This document shows, in pieces, positions 54,920 through 61,798 of a stretch of 64,000 bases of DNA. This stretch comes from Pseudomonas khavaziana. GTDB lineage: Bacteria > Pseudomonadota > Gammaproteobacteria > Pseudomonadales > Pseudomonadaceae. Under the pieces are notes generated by a model. It saw only the letters and a program-made list of their open reading frames with translations, did no database searches and was not told the DNA's origin. Position numbers and translations under genes: made by a program. The stretch lies in assembly GCF_019145205.1 (NCBI RefSeq), contig NZ_JAHSTT010000006.1, positions 62,001 through 126,000 on the forward strand, read 5' to 3'. How positions within the stretch are numbered: the stretch's first letter is position 1; the number at the start of each line of letters is the position of its first letter.

Positions 54920-55888
54920 ATGACCACTGTCTATGAAACCAATCGATCGCTATTCCGTGTGTCGTGGAGTTCGGTACTGGCCGGTAGTGCAATCGCACTG
55001 GTGACCTACCTGGTATTGAGTGTGTTGGGTACGGCTATTGGCGCCAGCGCTGTGGACCCTATGGAAGCGGGTAACCCCTTGAGCGGTTTCGGCACCGGAG
55101 CGGGCATCTGGCTGTTTGTCTCGACGTTGGTGGCTGTTGCACTGGGTGCCTTCGTGGCCGGGCGCACTGCACCCGACCGTGGTGGGCTGCACGGCGTATT
55201 GACCTGGACCTTGACCACCTTGCTCACCACCTGGCTGCTGGCCGGTTTGGCTGCCAGCGTTGTCGGCACTGCCGGCAATGTAGTAGGCAAAGGCCTTTCA
55301 GCTGCCGGCAGTGGCATCGCCGCCGCTGCGCCGGGGATCGGCAACAGCCTCAAGCAGCAGTTGAACGAACAAGGCATCCAACTCGATTGGAACAGCCTGC
55401 AAGGCCAGTTGGATACCTTGCTCAAGCAGAGTGGCAAGGCTGAGCTTGACCCGGCCAATATCGAGCAGAAAGCCGACCAGGCTGGCGCTGATGGCAAGCA
55501 ATCGGCCACCGATGCAGCGACCAACCCAGCCCAGGCCGGCGATGAGTTGAAGCAGTGGTTCGAACGTGTCAAAGCCTCCGGCGAGCCGGCACTGAATGCG
55601 GCGGATAAAGAAGCACTGGTCAACATCGTTGCCGCCCGTACCGGCAAGAGCAAAGAAGAAGCCACGCAGATCGTCGATAACTATGCCCAGGCTTATCAGC
55701 AAGCCATGCAGAAGGTCGAGGAACTCAAGCAGCAGGCTGAGCAGAAAGCCCGTGAAGCCGGTGAAGTAGCGGCCAAGCAACTGTCCCGCGCTGCCTGGAG
55801 CACCTTGGCCATGCTGCTGTTGGGCGCGGCCTTGAGCTTCTTTATCGGCCGTATCGCGCTGACGACCCGTCGCGTGCCATTGGCTTAA
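54920..55888 (+). CDS. membrane protein with coiled-coil middle, unknown function
   Basis: The 322-residue protein has three N-terminal membrane segments (SSVLAGSAIALVTYLVLSVL, AGIWLFVSTLVAVALGAFVA, TLTTLLTTWLLAGLAASVVG). A Gly/Ala-rich linker and a long polar region (130-275) with helical Glu/Lys/Gln repeats (AYQQAMQKVEELKQQAEQKA) follow, and one C-terminal segment with Arg. This layout occurs in Pseudomonas proteins of unknown role that may stabilise the envelope. RBS AAAAGGA fixes the start. It is divergent from the PAS-LuxR gene. Confidence 0.82.
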   Translation: MTTVYETNRSLFRVSWSSVLAGSAIALVTYLVLSVLGTAIGASAVDPMEAGNPLSGFGTGAGIWLFVSTLVAVALGAFVAGRTAPDRGGLHGVLTWTLTTLLTTWLLAGLAASVVGTAGNVVGKGLSAAGSGIAAAAPGIGNSLKQQLNEQGIQLDWNSLQGQLDTLLKQSGKAELDPANIEQKADQAGADGKQSATDAATNPAQAGDELKQWFERVKASGEPALNAADKEALVNIVAARTGKSKEEATQIVDNYAQAYQQAMQKVEELKQQAEQKAREAGEVAAKQLSRAAWSTLAMLLLGAALSFFIGRIALTTRRVPLA

Positions 55889-55920
55889 AACTGTCTGCGG
55901 CAAGGACGCCGCCTGTGTGA

Positions 55921-55948
55921 ACGGGTAAAATGCTGGCATTTTACCCGT
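55921..55948. other. perfect stem-loop between two genes
   Basis: A 12-bp perfect inverted repeat (ACGGGTAAAATG / CATTTTACCCGT, 4-base loop) lies 33 bases after the membrane-protein stop and 19 before the next start. It lacks a T-tract and may act as an attenuator, processing site or weak terminator. Confidence 0.6.
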
Positions 55949-55966
55949 ATCCCGCAAAGGTGCCCC

Positions 55967-56587
55967 TTGAGCGCAGGCAAAGCCGTAGGACTGTTATTAC
56001 TTACCTCTCTGTTGGCGGCGTGCGGCACCTCGCCGCCACGCACGCCCAATGATATCTGCGGCATCTTTCGCGAAAAGGATGACTGGTACGACGCCGCCAA
56101 GGTCACGCAAAAACGTTGGGGCGTACCGATCCAGGTGCCGCTGGCCATCATGTATCAGGAGTCGGGCTTTCGCCACGACGCCAAGACCCCGCGTAAATAC
56201 CTGCTGTGGATCATCCCCTGGGGGCGCGTGTCCACCGCTTCGGGCTATGCCCAGGCCAAGGATGAAGTGTGGAACGATTACCGCAAAGCCACCGGACGTA
56301 GTGGCGCTGATCGTGAAGACTTCGACGACGCCATCGACTTTATCGGCTGGTACATGGACAAGACTTACACCATCAATGGCGTCTACAAATACGACGCCTA
56401 CGGCCAATACCTGAATTACCACGAAGGCTGGGGTGGCTACCGCCAGCGCACCTACGCCAGCAAAGCCTGGCTGCTACCGGTGGCGAGCAAGGTTCAGGCG
56501 CGTTCACAGCTGTACGCACGGCAATATGCCGGGTGCAAGAATGAGTTGGGGCGTGGGTTCTGGAGCCGATTCTGGCATTGGTTGTAA
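55967..56587 (+). CDS. lytic transglycosylase-like lipoprotein
   Basis: The 206-residue protein has a lipoprotein signal (AVGLLLLTSLLAACGTS, lipobox LAAC) and a domain with PLAIMYQESGFRHDAKTPRK, STASGYAQAKDEVWNDYRKA and DDAIDFIGWYMDKT. The glutamate in YQESGF and the following GYAQ are the lytic transglycosylase pattern. It probably cleaves peptidoglycan in the outer-membrane compartment. The start is TTG at 55967 with AAAGG six bases upstream; no ATG gives a signal peptide. Confidence 0.87.
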   Translation: MSAGKAVGLLLLTSLLAACGTSPPRTPNDICGIFREKDDWYDAAKVTQKRWGVPIQVPLAIMYQESGFRHDAKTPRKYLLWIIPWGRVSTASGYAQAKDEVWNDYRKATGRSGADREDFDDAIDFIGWYMDKTYTINGVYKYDAYGQYLNYHEGWGGYRQRTYASKAWLLPVASKVQARSQLYARQYAGCKNELGRGFWSRFWHWL

Positions 56588-56627
56588 AAGCTGATAGAAC
56601 GACCTCTTAATGCACACCGATCAAAAT

Positions 56628-57242
56628 GTGGGAGGGGCTTGCTCCCGATAGCAGGTTGTCAGCCAATGAAGTGGTGACTGATGCACCGCCATCGGGAGCA
56701 AGCCCCCTCCCACAGTAGATTGCGGTACGACGCTGGATCTGTGGCGAGGCTGTTGGCAGCCTGACAGCCGACGGCTATCTGGCTGATGCCCTGCGATTCA
56801 AATGTGGGAGGGGCTTGCTCCCGATAGCAGGTTGTCAGCCAATGATGAGGTGGCTGATGCGCCGCCATCAGGAGCAAGCCCCCTCCCACAGTAGATTGCG
56901 GTACGGCGCTGGATCTGTGGCGAGGCTGTTGGCAGCCTGGCAGCCGACGGCTATCTGACTGATGCCCTGCGATCCAAATGTGGGAGGGGGCTTGCTCCCG
57001 ATAGCAGGTTGTCAGCCAATGATGAGGTGGCTGATGCGCCGCCATCAGGAGCAAGCCCCCTCCCACAGTAGATTGCGGTACGACGCTGGATCTGTGGCGA
57101 GGCTGTTGGCAGCCTGGCAGCCGACGGCTATCTGACAGATGCCCTGCGATCCAAATGTGGGAGGGGCTTGCTCCCGATAGCAGAGTGTCAGCCAATGATG
57201 AGGTGGCTGATGCGCCGCTATCGGGAGCAAGCCCCCTCCCAC
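56628..57242. repeat. tandem array of four REPINs (period 176-177 bases)
   Basis: Four full REPINs start at about 56628, 56804, 56980 and 57157, a period of 176, 176 and 177 bases. Each has GTGGGAGG-type arms around a spacer with GTTGTCAGCCAATGA. They are joined by a conserved linker of about 85 bases (TAGATTGCGGTACG, CGCTGGATCTGTGGCGAGGC and following). Small changes (CCATCGGG or CCATCAGG, GGGGCTT or GGGGGCTT) separate the units. A 178-codon open frame over the array is a by-product. It fills the 668-base gap. Confidence 0.95.
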
Positions 57243-57255
57243 ATTTAGTTTTGCA

Positions 57256-57501
57256 TTAGCGCGGCAGTATGCATTCCAGCGAACGGTCCATCATCACGCT
57301 GGCCATTTCCACCAGGTGCATGACCGAAATCACCAGGGTGCGGGAAGTGCCATCCAACTGCTCACCCGCTGTCTGCGCGGCAACGGCGGCGCAACGCAAT
57401 ACGCTGCTGGCATGGGCCAGGGCGTCTTCGAAGCTGAGGTCGGGTGTGGTGGCGAAGAATTGCAGTTCTGGGGCGGGTGGTGCGGGGACTAGCTTTTCCA
57501 T
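57256..57501 (-). CDS. DUF6124 (formerly DUF3077) family small protein
   Basis: The 81-residue protein reads MEKLVPAPPAPELQFFATTP, then LSFEDALAHASSVLRCAAVA and MHLVEMASVMMDRSLECI. These helical Pseudomonas proteins occur in many copies per genome; function is unknown. TAGGAG precedes ATG 57501. The gene is preceded by a long, highly structured leader (57527-57706). Confidence 0.88.
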   Translation of the reverse strand: MEKLVPAPPAPELQFFATTPDLSFEDALAHASSVLRCAAVAAQTAGEQLDGTSRTLVISVMHLVEMASVMMDRSLECILPR

Positions 57502-57526
57502 GGTTGACTCCTAATCTAAGTTAGAA

Positions 57527-57706
57527 GGCCACCACCATCGCTACCAAACGACTTTATAGGGTGGTGGCCGTACGCAGATTGGTAGACCGGTGATTAGGAC
57601 CCGGTGCACCCGAAGGTGCCCTGCGCACGGCCGCCATAACGCAGGGCCGAAAAAAAGCGCCTTGCATAAGGGGGCGCTTAGCGCCTAATCATTCGCGGTC
57701 TACCAA
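57527..57706 (-). ncRNA. structured leader RNA/attenuator of the DUF6124 gene (candidate)
   Basis: In transcript (reverse) order: an outer stem TTGGTAGACCG plus TGATTAGG (57684-57706) pairs with 57579-57598, about 19 bp. Inside are an alternative pair of helices: GGCGC-TAA-GCGCC, or AGCGCC/GGCGCT followed by seven T residues (a terminator). An 8-bp stem follows, GCCCTGCG with CGCAGGGC (57619-57626, 57640-57647), then GCACC-TTCG-GGTGC (57606-57619). A last hairpin, GGCCACCACC/GGTGGTGGCC (57527-57569), lies near the gene. C4 antisense-like RNA is one hypothesis. Confidence 0.65.
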
Positions 57707-57898
57707 ACCCCGAGTCACTGAATTGGCAGTGACCGACGAAGACTAGCCACGCAATGTGAGCGGCGTAAGCGGTTGGGATTCTCTCGGAAACGTCCTTTAA
57801 GTTAAAGGGAAATGTCATTGTTCCGACTGTTCCTACACTTGCCAAACCCAGTCGAATCTGGGAAAACCCCAGCCTTCCACCCCTTCAATGAGACCCCC

Positions 57899-58243
57899 AT
57901 GAGCAACGACGAACTGCAGATCACCGACATCCGCCCGGGCACTGGAAAAACCGTGGTCAAGGGCGCGCTGATCACGACCCAATACACCGGCACCCTGGAA
58001 GATGGCACCGTGTTCGATTCGTCGTGGGAGCGGGGCAAGCCGTTCCAGTGCGTGATTGGCACCGGTCGCGTGATCAAGGGCTGGGACCAGGGTTTGATGG
58101 GGATGCAGGTCGGCGGGGTACGTACATTGTATGTGCCAGCGCACCTGGCCTATGGCGAGCGTTCCATGGGCGCGCATATCAACCCCAACAGTAATTTGCG
58201 TTTCGAGATTGAATTGCTGGAAGTGCTGACGCGGGATGATTGA
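57899..58243 (+). CDS. FKBP-type peptidyl-prolyl cis-trans isomerase
   Basis: The 114-residue single FKBP domain has YTGTLEDGTVFDSSWERGKP, then FQCVIGTGRVIKGWDQGLMG and a C-terminal LRFEIELLEVL. Active-site residues for proline isomerisation (Tyr, Asp, Trp of the GWDQG loop) are present. There is no signal peptide, so it is cytoplasmic. ATG at 57899 is chosen over 57812, whose extra N-terminus is unlike the family. The GNAT gene follows after 11 bases. Confidence 0.93.
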   Translation: MSNDELQITDIRPGTGKTVVKGALITTQYTGTLEDGTVFDSSWERGKPFQCVIGTGRVIKGWDQGLMGMQVGGVRTLYVPAHLAYGERSMGAHINPNSNLRFEIELLEVLTRDD

Positions 58244-58254
58244 AGAGACTGAAC

Positions 58255-58854
58255 ATGGACGTTGATCCACAGGTGTTGCCTGGCTGCTCCCTCAAAGACG
58301 TTAGGGTGGTTGAACTGCTTGGCTGCGATGAGGCTGAGCTGCAGCAGTTTTTTGAACAGGCGCCGGGTTACTTCATCGCGGTGAATGGCGAACCGGCTAC
58401 CCCGAGCGAAGCACGGGAAGAATTATACGGCCAGTTACCCGCTGGCTGGCATTGCAGCCGCATGTACTGGCTGGGCTACCGCGATACGCAGAACCAATTG
58501 GTCGCCGTGGTGAATATCGCCGCAGATTTGCTCGCCGCGGGGGTATGGCATATCGGCTTGCTGCTTGTGCATACGCGCTGGCACGGCAGCGGGCTGGCGC
58601 AGCGCTTGCACTCGGACCTTGAGGCATGGGCGGCGGCGAAGGGTGCCCAATGGCTGCGGTTGACGGTGGTGGTGGGCAATACCAGGGCCGAGCGTTTTTG
58701 GCCCGGGCTTGGGTATGTACAGGTGCGAACTCGCGAGGGCATCACCATGGGGCGCCAAGTGAATAGGGTGTCGATCCAGGTCAAGCCTCTCGGCAACGGG
58801 ACCATTGACGGCTACCTGGCGTTGGTTGAGCGGGACCGGCCCATCAGCCTGTAG
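58255..58854 (+). CDS. GNAT-family N-acetyltransferase
   Basis: The 199-residue protein has a GNAT core with WHIGLLLVHTRWHGSGLAQR (the acetyl-CoA-binding R/Q-x-x-G-x-G/A region) and VVVGNTRAERFWPGLGYVQV. The N-terminus (about 1-60) is extra to the fold. The substrate is unknown. It is probably co-transcribed with the FKBP gene. ATG 58255 is preferred over TTG 58240 for its better spacing to AAGAGA. Confidence 0.88.
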   Translation: MDVDPQVLPGCSLKDVRVVELLGCDEAELQQFFEQAPGYFIAVNGEPATPSEAREELYGQLPAGWHCSRMYWLGYRDTQNQLVAVVNIAADLLAAGVWHIGLLLVHTRWHGSGLAQRLHSDLEAWAAAKGAQWLRLTVVVGNTRAERFWPGLGYVQVRTREGITMGRQVNRVSIQVKPLGNGTIDGYLALVERDRPISL

Positions 58855-58857
58855 CAC

Positions 58858-59604
58858 CTACCGCTCTCCTGGGCGCGCGGCGCCTGATTTCTCCAGCTCC
58901 TTGCTTTCAACCGTGATCCCAAATCTGCGGTACAGCTCCTTTCGCCCTTTGGGCGTCAATGCCAACGCACGACTATCAAGGTCCTGGATCACCCATTTGT
59001 GGCTTATAACGGCCTGTAGAACAGCGGCCCCCAGTGCGCCGGCGAGGTGAGGGCGGCGCATGCTCCAATCCAGGCATGAGCAAGCGAAACGACGTCGCTG
59101 TGCCCTTACGGTTTCTATCTCGACACCGAGCCCCGTCATCGCTTTTTCGCCCTCCACGCTGAGCTGATACGTACCGTCACCAGCGACCGGCATGCTCAAC
59201 CAGCCGGCGTCGATGAAATAGTCGTGCAGTTGTACAGCCAGGGATCCTGCCATGTGGTCATAACAGGTCCGCGCCAACTGCAATCGACTGGGGGCCGTCG
59301 AAACGAACTGGGTTTGCGCGTTTCGGCTGATCACCATGAGTGCTTCAATAGCTTGGGCCACGTGCGCGTCTGCCAGGCTGAAGTAGCGGTGCCTGCCCTG
59401 CGTGTGCAGTTTTATCAAACCGTCCTCTTTGAGCCTTGCCAAGTGCGCGCTCGCCGTGGATGCACTGACGTCGGCGATGACAGCCAATTCGGTACTGGTA
59501 CGGGCGTGACCGTCCATCAGCGAACAAAGCATTTTCGTCCTCGCGGGCTCCGCAATGGCGCCTGCGACACGGGAAATAGCAGTGTCATTGCTTTGGGAAT
59601 CCAT
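58858..59604 (-). CDS. ArsR-type helix-turn-helix regulator with C-terminal extension
   Basis: The 248-residue protein has an N-terminal winged helix: ISRVAGAIAEPARTKMLCSL, ELAVIADVSASTASAHLARL and LIKLHTQGRHRYFSL. It is about twice the usual ArsR length, with a C-terminal domain of unknown type (about 110-248, including RRFACSCLDWSMRRPHLAGA). That domain has a cysteine pair that could bind a metal or sense redox. RBS AGGAACG precedes ATG 59604. It is divergent from the P450 gene (74-base gap), its likely target. Confidence 0.9.
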   Translation of the reverse strand: MDSQSNDTAISRVAGAIAEPARTKMLCSLMDGHARTSTELAVIADVSASTASAHLARLKEDGLIKLHTQGRHRYFSLADAHVAQAIEALMVISRNAQTQFVSTAPSRLQLARTCYDHMAGSLAVQLHDYFIDAGWLSMPVAGDGTYQLSVEGEKAMTGLGVEIETVRAQRRRFACSCLDWSMRRPHLAGALGAAVLQAVISHKWVIQDLDSRALALTPKGRKELYRRFGITVESKELEKSGAARPGER

Positions 59605-59678
59605 ATTTCGTTCCTGAGCGAATTGTGGGGGTGAGGATTGCTCGATAGTAGCCGTTCTTTGTGAAAAGGACTGCCAAA

Positions 59679-60839
59679 ATGACGCCGTTTGAAGCCGCCA
59701 CGCATGTCGATCCCTACGTTTATTACTCACGCCTCAGGCAGCAAAGGGAATTGTTGTTCGATGCAGATCTTGGAGTATGGATTGCCAGTGGCGCCGGCGT
59801 TGTCGAGGCCATTCTGGAACATCCCGACTGCCTTGTACGTCCACTGCACGAGCCGATTCCGGCTGCCCTTGCGCAAGGCGCCGCAGGCCATATTTTTGGT
59901 CGTTTGATGCGCATGAACGAGGGGGCGCAACACCAGTGTCCGCGCAGGGTTATCGAGCCTATCTTGGCCTCGATGGGCACGCAAAACATCGCAGGCCTCG
60001 TGGCGCAGGTTGTCGAGACATTTGAGATGTCGGGCGATAACCCGAATGAGTGGATGTTCACGTTACCGGTTTCGGTCATTGCGACCTTGATAGGTTTCGC
60101 ATCCAACCAGCTACAGGAAGTCGCGCAGATGACACGGGATTTTGTTGCCTGTCTGTCGCCGTTAAGTGACGAGGCTCAACTCAGTAAAGCCCATTGCGGG
60201 GCGGCACGGCTAAGCCAGATGCTGCAGGCGCTGCTGAGTAACGATGATAAAGGTAACTGCGTGTTGGGCCGTCTTTATAGCGATTACGACACTTCAGCCT
60301 GGGAAGACGATGATGCATTGATAGCGAATCTGATCGGACTATTGTCACAGACCTGCGAAGCCACTGCCGGGCTGATCGGCAACACCCTCATAGCGCTCCA
60401 ACGAAACCCTGAGCTGTTTGAAGGCATGCAAGCCACACCGACGCTTGCCGCTGAGTGGGTGGCAGAGGTAGCGCGCCACGATTCACCGGTACAAAACACT
60501 CGGCGGTTTGTTGCCAAGCGATGCGCGATAGGCGACAGCGTTTTAGAGGCGGGCGATACCATTCTGTTATTGCTCGCTGCTGCCAACCGAGACCCCAGCG
60601 CCAACCCAGAACCCGACAGCTTCTTGCTCAAGCGAGCGCAACGACGAACCTTCAGCTTCGGCTCAGGAAGACATAAATGTCCAGGCCAGCCATTAGCATT
60701 GGCAATTGCTTCAGAGGTGGTTTTCGCGTTTTTGCATCGACAGCCAACCTCACCAGCTCCTGCTTATCGCTGGCGTTATTTGCCTTCGCTTAATGGTCGT
60801 ATCCCGCAGTTCTGCCGTGATGGGGAGATTCAGCAATGA
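59679..60839 (+). CDS. cytochrome P450
   Basis: The 386-residue enzyme has the haem-cysteine block FSFGSGRHKCPGQPLALAIA, the ExxR motif EVARHDSPVQ, and an I-helix with SQTCEATAGLIGN in place of the usual AGxET. The N-terminus has no membrane anchor. It needs a separate ferredoxin and reductase; none is adjacent. It is followed by, and overlaps four bases with, an ABM-fold gene. Lower G+C and a divergent ArsR gene suggest an acquired, inducible cassette. ATG 59679 has AAAAGGA upstream; GTG 59661 is the alternative. Confidence 0.92.
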   Translation: MTPFEAATHVDPYVYYSRLRQQRELLFDADLGVWIASGAGVVEAILEHPDCLVRPLHEPIPAALAQGAAGHIFGRLMRMNEGAQHQCPRRVIEPILASMGTQNIAGLVAQVVETFEMSGDNPNEWMFTLPVSVIATLIGFASNQLQEVAQMTRDFVACLSPLSDEAQLSKAHCGAARLSQMLQALLSNDDKGNCVLGRLYSDYDTSAWEDDDALIANLIGLLSQTCEATAGLIGNTLIALQRNPELFEGMQATPTLAAEWVAEVARHDSPVQNTRRFVAKRCAIGDSVLEAGDTILLLLAAANRDPSANPEPDSFLLKRAQRRTFSFGSGRHKCPGQPLALAIASEVVFAFLHRQPTSPAPAYRWRYLPSLNGRIPQFCRDGEIQQ

Positions 60840-61180
60840 TCGCCGTTATTTTTGAAGCCTGGCCACACGAGGAGCAATACCAGCGCTATCTCGACCTTGC
60901 TGCCGAACTCAAACCCCTGCTTGCTCAACTCGATGGCTTCATTTCAGTTGAGCGTTTCCAGAGTCTGAGTGAACCAGGAAAAGTGCTATCTCTGTCATTT
61001 TGGCGTGACGAGGAGGCTATCCAGCGGTGGCGACGCCTTGAACTACATCGAGCCGCCCAACTAACAGGTCGTAAGCAGGTTTTTGCTGACTACCACCTGC
61101 GTATTGCCCATGTAGTGCGCGATTACAGTCTCGAGGATCGTGTTCAAGCGCCGACCGATAGCAGACAGGCTCATGAGTGA
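60836..61180 (+). CDS. antibiotic biosynthesis monooxygenase (ABM)-fold protein
   Basis: The 114-residue protein fits the dimeric alpha/beta ABM fold: MIAVIFEAWPHEEQYQRYLD, FISVERFQSLSEPGKVLSLS and AIQRWRRLELHRAAQLTGR. Members include small haem-degrading, quinol-oxidising or cyclase-like enzymes. Its start overlaps the P450 stop (ATGA), so the two are translated together and probably act on the same substrate. Confidence 0.9.
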   Translation: MIAVIFEAWPHEEQYQRYLDLAAELKPLLAQLDGFISVERFQSLSEPGKVLSLSFWRDEEAIQRWRRLELHRAAQLTGRKQVFADYHLRIAHVVRDYSLEDRVQAPTDSRQAHE

Positions 61181-61247
61181 AAGCAGCACACCGAATTCTT
61201 AGGTGCAGTTGCCTTAATGCAAGCCTGTTAAGTGGTCATCGTCTTCT

Positions 61248-61345
61248 GTAGGAGCGAGCTTGCTCGCGAAAAATGTTAATAATAACGCGTGCTTGCTGAA
61301 TGAACGCGGCGCCTGTAAGTTTTTCGCGAGCGAGCTCGCTCCTAC
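61248..61345. repeat. REPIN, GTAGGAGC type
   Basis: Two inverted GTAGGAGCGAGC REPs; the right arm has GAGCGAGCTCGC in place of GAGCAAGCTCGC. The unit lies after the P450/ABM operon. Confidence 0.9.
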
Positions 61346-61798
61346 AAAAGATCCTTAACTGACTGGCATTACCTGAACCCATCCTGAAGAATTTTCTTAT
61401 TCTCCATGCGGGCACTTTCCTACGGTTTACTCTGCCAACATCGCGGCGTAAGCTTCGCGCGTTTTCATCAATAGCGGAGACCCTCAGTGGGTACTTGTTC
61501 GAGTGACAGTTGTCGGCCGGTCTCGGTAACCGGCGCATACTTGGCAAGATAACGCGCATTTTCCAGATGCCGTTGTCTCGCCTCACAAAGCGAGAAGCGG
61601 CATCCCGGCAGTGGCCCGTCCTGGCGCCTGCCTGAATCCCTCTCATCGACGCTGACCAGCACCTGGGTAACGCCTGGATGCTACGGACGCGCCTGCCTTT
61701 TACGGTGGGCGGGCCAGGTTCGGCTGTGCCTGTGTGACGGGCGCGGTGCGGATGGGCAGTACCTGCACGACGGGTTTTCCTCGCGCAGGAGTAACACC
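61346..61798 (+). other. long leader of the Mg2+ ATPase gene with short ORFs
   Basis: The 453 bases between the REPIN and the ATPase hold no supported gene. Two short plus-strand frames are visible: 61406-61474 (22 codons, MRALSYGLLCQHRG and on) and 61678-61737 (19 codons, MLRTRLPFTVGGPGSAVPV). Enterobacterial mgtA has a Pro-rich leader peptide, so one may be a regulatory peptide, but neither has a strong ribosome binding site. A reverse-strand frame at 61468-61662 could be a gene remnant. Confidence 0.4.

Noticed and set aside
56659..57195. 178-codon reverse frame in the REPIN array
   Set aside because: Its residues repeat with the REPIN period (ACSRWRCISHH-like), so it is a translation of the repeat.
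56628..57242. CRISPR array
   Set aside because: Units are about 176 bases with REP arms and conserved linkers, not short repeats with unique spacers.
61468..61662. Reverse-strand 64-codon frame (EARQRHLENARYLAKYAP)
   Set aside because: The residues look protein-like, but the start is GTG with a poor ribosome binding site and it overlaps the ATPase leader; at most a remnant.
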